Source of the DNA: an uncultured Alphaproteobacteria bacterium
GTDB lineage: Bacteria; Pseudomonadota; Alphaproteobacteria; Micavibrionales; Micavibrionaceae
Direction: 5' to 3'
Length of the DNA stretch: 6,451 nt
Assembly (NCBI GenBank): GCA_937124505.1
Contig: CAKZKV010000141.1
Span: forward strand, 1 to 6,451
A model generated the notes under the pieces. The model was not told where the DNA came from and made no database searches. It saw nothing but the letters and a program-made list of their open reading frames with translations. Position 1 is the stretch's first letter. Each line of letters opens with the position of its first letter. Below are positions 1 to 5,437 of the stretch, piece after piece. Both the position numbers and the translations under genes were made by a program.

Positions 1-966
1 GGCGACAACACGCGTCGTACAGATTGACCCCGGCCCGATCCCGACCTTGATGGCGTCTGCCCCGGCATCCACCAAAGCCCTGGCCGCGTCCGCCGTGGCG
101 ACGTTTCCGGCGATGATCTGCATCTGGTTGCCGCGCAGTTTGCGGACAGCTTTGACCATTTCCATGACCGATTGGGAGTGCCCGTGCGCCGTATCGACGA
201 CCAGCACGTCCAGTTCCGCATCCATCAATGCCTCGGCGCGCACCACGTTATGCTCCCCGGTTCCGACCGCCGCGCCCACACGCAAGCGGCCATGTTCGTC
301 TTTGGTTGAATGCGGGTTCAGCTCCGCCTTTTCAATGTCCTTCACCGTCACCAGACCAATGCAGCGTTCGTTATCATCTACCACCAGCAGCTTCTCAATG
401 CGATATTTGTGCAGCAGCTTGCGTGCCTCGTCCTTGTCTACTTCGTTATAAACCTTGATCAGGTTTTCCGCGGTCATCAGTTCCCGTACCGGCTGGCTCA
501 TATTATCCGCAAAGCGCACATCCCGGTTGGTCAGAATGCCGACCAGCCGTCCATTGGCCTCCGTCACCGGAATCCCGGAAATCCTTGTTGAGCGCATAAT
601 CTCCATCGCCTCTCCCAAAGACGCATTCGGATGAATGGTAATCGGATCAACCACCATCCCGCTTTCAAATCGTTTGACCGCTTTCACCTGATTGGCCTGC
701 GCTTCCACATCCATATTTCTGTGCAAAATACCAAGCCCGCCGGCCTGCGCCATGGCAATCGCCATGTCCGCCTCCGTAACCGTATCCATGGCCGAGGAAA
801 TCAGCGGGATGTTCAGTTCAATCGTGCGGGTCAGCCGCGTCTTGATGTCCGTATCCGCCGGAAGCACTTCGGACGCACCGGGAACCAGCAACACATCGTC
901 AAAGGTCAGGGCCTCGCGGATATCTTTACGGCTGGGTAATTTCTTGGAAAAGGCGGCTAAAGGCAT
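1..966 (-). CDS. guaB: Inosine-5'-monophosphate dehydrogenase, N-terminal 322 residues (3' end beyond window)
   Basis: GuaB oxidises IMP to XMP with NAD+, the rate-limiting step of cytosolic guanine nucleotide synthesis. The frame is open from the ATG at 966 to the first base of the window, giving 322 of the usual ~490 residues. The barrel begins with [11 protein letters not shown] (residues 20-30) and [10 protein letters not shown] (57-65). Two CBS domains interrupt it, at about 104-157 (GISGIPV-like core, LTNRDVR) and 162-215 ([19 protein letters not shown]). The barrel resumes with [15 protein letters not shown] (258-264) and the active-site loop [11 protein letters not shown]. In that loop, Cys316 is the expected catalytic cysteine that forms the thioimidate with IMP. 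The missing part would hold the flap and the remaining catalytic Arg/Tyr. The start is supported by an AGGAG 10 nt upstream. The gene diverges from dapF across a 104-bp gap. Identification is secure from the motifs; only the 3' third is unseen. Confidence 0.97.
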   Translation of the reverse strand, partial: MPLAAFSKKLPSRKDIREALTFDDVLLVPGASEVLPADTDIKTRLTRTIELNIPLISSAMDTVTEADMAIAMAQAGGLGILHRNMDVEAQANQVKAVKRFESGMVVDPITIHPNASLGEAMEIMRSTRISGIPVTEANGRLVGILTNRDVRFADNMSQPVRELMTAENLIKVYNEVDKDEARKLLHKYRIEKLLVVDDNERCIGLVTVKDIEKAELNPHSTKDEHGRLRVGAAVGTGEHNVVRAEALMDAELDVLVVDTAHGHSQSVMEMVKAVRKLRGNQMQIIAGNVATADAARALVDAGADAIKVGIGPGSICTTRVVA

Positions 967-976
967 GATGTCAAAA

Positions 977-981
977 CTCCT
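977..981 (-). promoter_or_regulatory. Ribosome binding site of guaB
   Basis: On the minus strand this reads AGGAG, followed by 10 nt and then the ATG ending at 966. It is the clearest Shine-Dalgarno match in the window and fixes the guaB start, which also matches the usual GuaB N-terminus a short distance before the LTFDDVLL block. Confidence 0.75.
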
Positions 982-987
982 ATCGGG

Positions 988-1016
988 TTTACTGTTTTGA
1001 CGCGTACTTGTAATAT
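988..1016 (+). promoter_or_regulatory. Candidate sigma70-type promoter for dapF
   Basis: TTTACT (988-993) and TAATAT (1011-1016) are separated by exactly 17 bp. The predicted start of transcription is near 1023, about 48 nt ahead of the dapF ATG. If this is correct, a TTG at 1020 that could extend the dapF frame lies upstream of the transcript and cannot be used, which supports the ATG at 1071. Confidence 0.42.
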
Positions 1017-1039
1017 GTTTTGAGACAAAAAGCTAGCAA
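1010..1039 (-). promoter_or_regulatory. Candidate sigma70-type promoter for guaB
   Basis: On the minus strand, TTGCTA (1034-1039) as -35 and TATTAC (1010-1015) as -10 are separated by 18 bp. Each hexamer matches the consensus at four of six positions. Transcription would start near position 1003, giving a leader of about 37 nt before the guaB ATG. The match is moderate and was found by eye. Its -10 lies almost exactly on top of the -10 proposed for dapF on the other strand. Confidence 0.3.
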
Positions 1040-1070
1040 AATATCGACAAACAACGTAAAGCCTGTAGGG

Positions 1071-1835
1071 ATGGAACTGCCTTTTCAAAAGATGCATGGT
1101 CTGGGGAATGATTTCATCATTCTGGATGCGACAAAATCGCCGATACCCCTCAATGCAACACAAATCAGACAATTATCCGACCGCCATTACGGGATCGGCT
1201 GCGACCAGCTTGTTCTGATCAAACCCTCGAATCATGCCGATGTTCTCGTGGAATTTTATAACGCGGACGGATCGGAGAGCGGTGCCTGTGGCAATGCAAC
1301 GCGCTGCGTGGCCGATCTGACGGGCGCAAGCACCATTGAAACAAAGGCGGGCATTTTGCAATGCCGGAAGGTCGGCGACCAGATCGAAGTGAATATGGGA
1401 CGTCCGCATTCCTTTTCAAAAAATGTAGAGGTTGCAAATGAATTCGGCCTACCAGCGGCACAGCTCGTCGATGTCGGCAACCCGCATTGTGTCTTCTTTC
1501 TGGAGGAGATCAGCCTTGCAGAAGCAAAAAAAATCGGCCCACAGATCGAACACCATTCCCTGTTTCCAAACCGCACCAATGTCGAATTCGTCAAGGTACT
1601 AAGTGCCACGCATGTCGAGCAGATCATATGGGAACGCGGTGTCGGAATTACCAATGCTTGCGGCTCAGGGGCCTGTGCCACGGGCTATGCGGCCTATAAA
1701 AACGGCCTATGCGGCAACGAAGTAACAGTACAACTGGCCAGCGGCGCGCTGCATATCCGCATTGATGAAACCGATACGATTTTCATGACGGGCCCGTCCG
1801 CGCATGTTTTTTCAGGGACTATTCAACTGCTTTAA
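1071..1835 (+). CDS. dapF: Diaminopimelate epimerase
   Basis: DapF is a cofactor-independent racemase that interconverts LL- and meso-diaminopimelate in the cytosol, supplying lysine and the peptidoglycan cross-linking residue. The product is 254 residues. It starts with KMHGLGNDF (Asn13 contacts substrate), then DQLVLIKPS, FNAD-like FYNADGSES and GACGNATRC with catalytic Cys73. Next come DVGNPHC (Asn137, His139), WERGVG (Glu188, Arg189) and ACGSGACAT with the second catalytic Cys197. All expected active-site residues are present. The GIT in place of GET after the ERG motif is usual in alphaproteobacteria. The protein is about 20 residues shorter than typical members (~274), with losses after RCVADL and before the GNPH motif. 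The ATG at 1071 was chosen because family members begin a few residues before KMHGLGNDF; it has only a weak purine-rich stretch upstream, and the frame extends to a TTG at 1020. Its 3' end overlaps rlmE. Confidence 0.96.
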   Translation: MELPFQKMHGLGNDFIILDATKSPIPLNATQIRQLSDRHYGIGCDQLVLIKPSNHADVLVEFYNADGSESGACGNATRCVADLTGASTIETKAGILQCRKVGDQIEVNMGRPHSFSKNVEVANEFGLPAAQLVDVGNPHCVFFLEEISLAEAKKIGPQIEHHSLFPNRTNVEFVKVLSATHVEQIIWERGVGITNACGSGACATGYAAYKNGLCGNEVTVQLASGALHIRIDETDTIFMTGPSAHVFSGTIQLL

Positions 1836-2523
1836 ACCCCAGCCCCACAACATACATCTCCGCGCTGTCTTTGCGGCTGGCGGGTGGTTTGATATGTTTT
1901 ACGGTTTTGAAATGCACTTTTAATGCCTTCAGAAACGCGCCTTCTGCGCCGCCCTGACGGACTTTGGTGATGAACGTGCCGCCGGGAGTCAATACATCTT
2001 TGGCAAAATCAAACGCCATCTCCGCCAGCGCCATAATGCGTATGTGATCTGTCTGTTTATGTCCGATGGTGTTCGGTGCCATATCCGAGAGCACACAATC
2101 CGCCTTGCGCCCGCCCAGCATAGCCAACAGCTTTTCCACAGCATCATCATCGGTAAAGTCCATCTGCGCAAAGTCCACATCCGGCAGTTCGTCCATCTCC
2201 AGCAGGTCAATCGCCACCACCTTCGCGCCGCGCTGCGCCGCAATCTGTGACCAGCCGCCGGGGGCCGCGCCCAGATCGACGATCACCTGCCCCTTTCTTA
2301 AAAAATCCAGCTTTTCGTCCATTTCCAGCAACTTGAATGCCGCACGCGAGCGATAACCTTTCAGCTCCGCTTCCCGTACGTACGGGTCGTTCAACTGGCG
2401 TTTCAGCCATTGCGTGGACGAACTCTTGCGCCCCTTGGCAGTTTTGACATTTTGGCCGGGGTCACGCGCCGTACGCTTGTGTTTGACTCGGGGTTTTTTG
2501 CCGGGTGTTTTTTCTTCGGACAT
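1819..2523 (-). CDS. rlmE: 23S rRNA (uridine-2'-O)-methyltransferase RlmE (FtsJ/RrmJ)
   Basis: RlmE methylates the 2'-OH of U2552 in the A loop of 23S rRNA using S-adenosylmethionine, a late step in 50S assembly. The 234-residue product has a lysine/arginine-rich N-terminal extension (1-35), likely RNA-binding. The Rossmann fold follows: SRAAFKLLE (Lys64), the SAM-binding VDLGAAPGGWSQ (82-93), LSDMAPN (Asp147), FITKVRQG (Lys187) and SAEMYVVGLGF (Glu222). K64-D147-K187-E222 reproduces the family K-D-K-E catalytic tetrad. The D-to-K and K-to-E distances (40 and 35) equal those of E. coli RlmE (D124, K164, E199). The ATG at 2523 was preferred over a TTG at 2544 because GAGAGGG lies directly before it, although the spacing is short. 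The gene runs towards guaB with dapF antisense in between, and is divergent from uvrC. Confidence 0.96.
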   Translation of the reverse strand: MSEEKTPGKKPRVKHKRTARDPGQNVKTAKGRKSSSTQWLKRQLNDPYVREAELKGYRSRAAFKLLEMDEKLDFLRKGQVIVDLGAAPGGWSQIAAQRGAKVVAIDLLEMDELPDVDFAQMDFTDDDAVEKLLAMLGGRKADCVLSDMAPNTIGHKQTDHIRIMALAEMAFDFAKDVLTPGGTFITKVRQGGAEGAFLKALKVHFKTVKHIKPPASRKDSAEMYVVGLGFKAVE

Positions 2524-2525
2524 AT

Positions 2526-2532
2526 CCCTCTC
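2526..2532 (-). promoter_or_regulatory. Ribosome binding site of rlmE (tight spacing)
   Basis: The minus strand reads GAGAGGG here, ending only 2 nt before the ATG at 2523 (about 3 nt if GAGG is the core). The spacing is tight, but no comparable motif precedes the alternative TTG at 2544, so it favours the shorter protein. Confidence 0.4.
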
Positions 2533-2582
2533 AGATATACCCAAAAAGGCAGAACATTGCGAGGATGTTTTACGGCGGCCCG

Positions 2583-2686
2583 ATTGTTCCCCGCTTTCTA
2601 TACTCTATAGAGACAGTTACTTTTCGCAGCTTTGCTGCATTTGAGAAGTAACTGTCTCTGGCCTTTGGATTTTTCTGAGGAACAAT
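2583..2686. repeat. Outer 8-bp inverted repeat enclosing the hairpin
   Basis: ATTGTTCC (2583-2590) is the exact reverse complement of GGAACAAT (2679-2686). The pair encloses the 51-nt hairpin, making a nested structure of about 104 bp that fills most of the rlmE-uvrC gap. No target-site duplication is seen outside it. The pairing is exact, but its significance is uncertain because 8-bp matches can occur by chance. Confidence 0.5.
2609..2659. repeat. 51-nt near-perfect inverted repeat (long hairpin) between rlmE and uvrC
   Basis: The arms 2609-2622 (AGAGACAGTTACTT) and 2646-2659 are perfect reverse complements over 14 bp. The stem continues with U2623-G2645, U2624-A2644 and C2625-G2643. After a 4-nt bulge (2639-2642) it continues with GCAGC/GCTGC around a TTT loop (2626-2638). 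This gives about 22 base pairs in one hairpin. There is no T-run directly after either arm, and the flanking genes diverge, so a rho-independent terminator is unlikely. It could be a structured leader of uvrC or rlmE, a protein-binding palindrome, or a copy of a small palindromic repeat family. Confidence 0.85.
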
Positions 2687-2710
2687 GTATATAAAAAGGT
2701 GAAGAGTAAT

Positions 2711-4573
2711 ATGAACACGATGACTCAAAATTCCCTCCAAACCGGCGCGGAAATTATCCGTGATTATTGCAAGCGCCTTCCCGGCACGCCGGGTGTTTAC
2801 CGCATGCTGAATGAAGCAGGCGAGGTTTTGTATGTGGGCAAGGCCAAGTCCCTGAAAAACCGCGTCAGCAACTATACGCAGGTGAATGGCCTGTCGATCC
2901 GGATTCAGCGCATGGTCTCACAAACGCGCAGCATGGTGTTTATCCATACCAAAACGGAGGCTGAGGCGCTGCTGCTCGAATCCAACCTGATCAAGGAGTT
3001 AAAGCCGCCGTTCAATGTGATTTTCCGTGATGACAAGTCCTATCCTTACATCATTGTCAATATGGAACATGATTATCCCAAGGCGGACAAATATCGCGGG
3101 CAAAAGAAAAAAAGGGACGGTGAGTTTTACGGCCCGTTTGCCAATGCCAGCGCAGTGAACCGGACGTTGATCGCCTTGCAGAAGGCCTTTCAAATCCGCA
3201 ATTGTACGGAAGGCAACTTCAAAAACCGTACGCGTCCGTGTTTGCAATATCATATTGAGCGCTGTACTGCGCCATGCGTCGGTTATGTCTCTAAAGAAGA
3301 CTACGCTGTACAGGTACAAGACATGCGTGATTTCCTCTCCGGCAAAAGCCATACGATCAAGCAAAAACTTGTCCATGAGATGGACGCGGCCTCCAAAGCA
3401 CTGAATTATGAACGTGCGGCGAAATTACGCGACCGGATTCGCGCCCTCAGCGATATCACCGCGCATCAGGAGATCAATATTGATATTGTCGGCGATGCGG
3501 ACGTGATCGGTATCGCGCAGGAGGGACAGAAAATCTGCATTCAGGTCTTTTTCTTCCGTAGCGGCCAGAACTACGGCAACCGCAGCACCATTAAGACCCT
3601 GAGCGAGGACATGGAGGTTGAAACGCTTATGTCCACGTATATGGCGCAATTCTATGAGAACAAACCCGTTCCACCGACGATTTATATTTCCATCCTGCCG
3701 GATGAGCAGGAATTGCTGGAGGAAGCTTTCTCTGAGCGGCTGGGACGCAACGTTAAAATCATCAAACCAGAGCGCGGCGACAAGAAACGCCTGATCGAAT
3801 TTGTCCTGAAAAATGCGCGGGAAGAACTCGCCCGGCACATTTCCGAAACGGCCTCTCAACAAAAGCTGCTCAAAGACGTTGCGAACCTGTTCGGCATGGA
3901 CGAGCCGCCCAAACGCATTGAGGTCTATGATAACTCCCATCTTGGCGGCACAGGCATGGTCGGTGCGATGATCGTCGCCGGGCCGGACGGGTTCAAAAAA
4001 ACTGCGTATCGCAAATTTAATATGCGCGAGGCGGAGGCAGGCGACGATTACGGCATGATGCGCGAAATGATGACGCGCCGCTTTGCCCGTTCCTTAAAAG
4101 AAGGCGAAGGCCCGGGAACCGAAAACTGGCCGGATTTGCTGCTGATTGACGGCGGCAAAGGCCAGCTTTCCACTGTGGAGGAAACCTTGTCGGAACTTGG
4201 TATTCTAGAAGACCTCACAGTTGTCGGGATTTCCAAAGGCCCGGATCGCAATGCCGGACGCGAGCAATTTCACATGCGCGGCAAAGAGCCGTTTATGCTG
4301 CCGCATTCGGATTCCACTTTGCATTATTTACAACGGCTGCGGGATGAATCACACCGTTTTGTCATCGGCGCGCAGCGCACAAAGCGCAAGATGGATATGG
4401 GATCGTCGCCTTTGGACGGCATCTCCGGAATAGGCCCGAAGAAAAAGAAAGCTTTGCTACAATATTTTGGTTCCGCCAAAGATGTCTCCCGCGCAGGTAT
4501 CGAAGACCTGATGAAGGTTGAAGGGATTTCAAAATCCATCGCAGAGACGATTTACCGCTATTTTCACTCGTAA
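2711..4573 (+). CDS. uvrC: UvrABC system protein C (excinuclease subunit C)
   Basis: UvrC makes both incisions around bulky DNA lesions after UvrA/UvrB recognition in nucleotide excision repair. The product is 620 residues, the normal family length. The N-terminal GIY-YIG nuclease (about 24-105, 3' incision) has PGVY (Tyr30), YVG (41-43), Arg51 and Glu90. Four cysteines (165, 177, 185, 189) have the Cx11Cx7Cx3C spacing of the iron-sulfur ligands reported for E. coli UvrC. The UvrB-binding UVR motif spans about 220-254 (YERAAKLRDRIRAL). The RNase H-like nuclease (5' incision) has YDNSH (Asp407), GDDYGMM (Asp446), LLIDGGKGQL (Asp480) and RDESHRF (His548). Tandem helix-hairpin-helix motifs (ISGIGPKKKKALL and KVEGISKSIAETI) close the protein. 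The start is uncertain: GTG 2699, ATG 2711 and ATG 2720 are all in frame. ATG 2711 was chosen for its purine-rich upstream AAGGTGAAGAG. In many alphaproteobacteria pgsA follows uvrC; here a barrel-protein gene converges and overlaps. Confidence 0.97.
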   Translation: MNTMTQNSLQTGAEIIRDYCKRLPGTPGVYRMLNEAGEVLYVGKAKSLKNRVSNYTQVNGLSIRIQRMVSQTRSMVFIHTKTEAEALLLESNLIKELKPPFNVIFRDDKSYPYIIVNMEHDYPKADKYRGQKKKRDGEFYGPFANASAVNRTLIALQKAFQIRNCTEGNFKNRTRPCLQYHIERCTAPCVGYVSKEDYAVQVQDMRDFLSGKSHTIKQKLVHEMDAASKALNYERAAKLRDRIRALSDITAHQEINIDIVGDADVIGIAQEGQKICIQVFFFRSGQNYGNRSTIKTLSEDMEVETLMSTYMAQFYENKPVPPTIYISILPDEQELLEEAFSERLGRNVKIIKPERGDKKRLIEFVLKNAREELARHISETASQQKLLKDVANLFGMDEPPKRIEVYDNSHLGGTGMVGAMIVAGPDGFKKTAYRKFNMREAEAGDDYGMMREMMTRRFARSLKEGEGPGTENWPDLLLIDGGKGQLSTVEETLSELGILEDLTVVGISKGPDRNAGREQFHMRGKEPFMLPHSDSTLHYLQRLRDESHRFVIGAQRTKRKMDMGSSPLDGISGIGPKKKKALLQYFGSAKDVSRAGIEDLMKVEGISKSIAETIYRYFHS

Positions 4574-5205
4574 GCGAGGTCCCATTCCAGACCAATCCGC
4601 AGTTCATGGGAGGACATATCAAGGTCTGTTCCGCCAAAGCCAATGTCAGAGCCATCGAGGTAACGATATCCTGCCGTCCAGGCGAAATTATCCCTGACCC
4701 GGTATTTCACACCTGTTCCAACGTTCCACATAAAATTATACGCGGTATCATCAAAGTTTTGACTAAAAGCGCCGGGATCGGTCATTGTCCCTTTATGTCT
4801 TCCCACGCCCAGACCGGCTGTAATATATGGCTGGGTTTTCCAGTCCTTGATATCAAAATCATAATAGCCATTGATCATCAGGGCCGTTGTATCAACGCTG
4901 CCGGAAACGGTCGTGACGCCCGTGCCATTGACATTCGCGCTTTCGATATCTCTCCCACGATAGGACAATTCAGCTTCCATGCGGAAGTTGCGGTTAAAGC
5001 GCAAGCCCAAAGCCCCCGCGAAATTAAAGGAATTTTGTGGCTTATACGTTCCGCTGGACGGTGTGATATTCTCAGAGAAATCCAGATCATTATTCAGGGA
5101 TAAACCCGCATATCCCGCAAAATACAGGCGTTTTGTTTGCGCCTGAGCGGTGGAAGACAGGAACAACAGCGCGGCACACAGCACCAGAGAGAAAAACGAT
5201 TTCAT
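4564..5205 (-). CDS. Small outer-membrane beta-barrel protein (OMP_b-brl / Omp25-like porin family)
   Basis: The 213-residue product starts with a classic signal peptide: MKS, a hydrophobic core (FFSLVLCAALLFLSS), then TAQA with predicted cleavage after Ala22, leaving Gln23. The mature ~190 residues alternate in the manner of an eight-stranded barrel. Likely strands include LYFAGYAGLSL, FNFAGALGLRF, FRMEAELSYRG, TALMINGYYDF, QPYITAGLGVG, NFMWNVGTGVKY, FAWTAGYRYLDG and HELRIGLEWDL. This matches the OMP beta-barrel family that includes Omp25/Omp31-type surface proteins; the specific role (structural, adhesin, minor porin) cannot be read from the sequence. The last strand carries a beta-signal-like RIGLEWDL followed by an unusual AYE tail. 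The ATG at 5205 was chosen over one at 5238 because the upstream one lies at the predicted transcription start and would put 11 non-signal residues first; a GTGAG lies 6 nt before 5205. The gene overlaps the uvrC stop by 10 bp and has its own promoter downstream of dnaB. Confidence 0.87.
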   Translation of the reverse strand: MKSFFSLVLCAALLFLSSTAQAQTKRLYFAGYAGLSLNNDLDFSENITPSSGTYKPQNSFNFAGALGLRFNRNFRMEAELSYRGRDIESANVNGTGVTTVSGSVDTTALMINGYYDFDIKDWKTQPYITAGLGVGRHKGTMTDPGAFSQNFDDTAYNFMWNVGTGVKYRVRDNFAWTAGYRYLDGSDIGFGGTDLDMSSHELRIGLEWDLAYE

Positions 5206-5242
5206 GAAAAACTCACGTTGGAGAAGAAGTTTTGACATGTTC

Positions 5243-5271
5243 AGAATACTTTAAATTGACTCGCCTTTCAA
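5243..5271 (-). promoter_or_regulatory. Sigma70-type promoter of the beta-barrel gene
   Basis: On the minus strand, TTGAAA (5266-5271) and TATTCT (5243-5248) are separated by exactly 17 bp. Transcription would begin near 5236, giving a leader of about 30 nt to the ATG at 5205. It is the best promoter match in the window. The spacer contains GAGTC (5258-5262), a GANTC site of the kind methylated by CcrM in alphaproteobacteria. Confidence 0.6.
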
Positions 5272-5437
5272 TAGAGGTGCTTTGCGAAAAAGAGAGTGTT
5301 ATAACCAATTGTTATTACAGGAAAATTTGGCACTACTCAGTTTGTTCCAGAGTTTTGAGGGGGGGCCCAAGGAGGATTTAGAAAAAATCATCACGCAACC
5401 ATTGTATGATAATATTCCTTATTATTCAATCACAAAC
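5272..5437. other. Intergenic stretch between dnaB and the beta-barrel promoter, no supported gene
   Basis: The 166 bp are AT-rich compared with the flanking genes and contain a G7C3 tract (5359-5368). A weak ATAAC/GTTAT hairpin (5301-5315) and an AT-only hairpin near 5408-5425 are visible, neither with a terminator-like G+C stem. No convincing terminator for dnaB and no convincing small gene were found. Confidence 0.6.

Noticed and set aside
47..1000. Several plus-strand open frames of 70-134 codons over guaB
   Set aside because: They are antisense to an intact, motif-complete IMP dehydrogenase and have repetitive Ser/Ala/Arg composition typical of shadow frames.
1020..1070. TTG-initiated extension of dapF by 17 residues
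   Set aside because: Family members start just before KMHGLGNDF, no ribosome binding site precedes the TTG, and the predicted transcript starts at about 1023.
2609..2675. Hairpin read as a rho-independent terminator followed by the T-run near 2670
   Set aside because: The T-run is about 10 nt past the stem rather than adjacent, and the flanking genes diverge, so no transcript is expected to end there.
2552..2691. Possible alphaproteobacterial LexA box (GTTC-N7-GTTC or its complement) upstream of uvrC
   Set aside because: GAAC/GTTC half-sites occur at 2552, 2586 and 2680, but none has a second matching half-site at the required 7-nt spacing.
2665..2693. TTGGAT-17-TATATA as a uvrC promoter
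   Set aside because: It would start transcription near 2700, leaving no room for the purine-rich region before ATG 2711; the -35 is also weak.
4606..5103. A 165-codon plus-strand open frame antisense to the barrel gene
   Set aside because: The minus-strand frame has a signal peptide, barrel pattern and promoter, so the plus-strand frame is a shadow.
5299..5391. A 30-codon minus-strand frame (MIFSKSSLGPPSK...) between dnaB and the barrel promoter
   Set aside because: There is no ribosome binding site, it crosses the G7C3 tract, and its composition is low in complexity; nothing separates it from chance.
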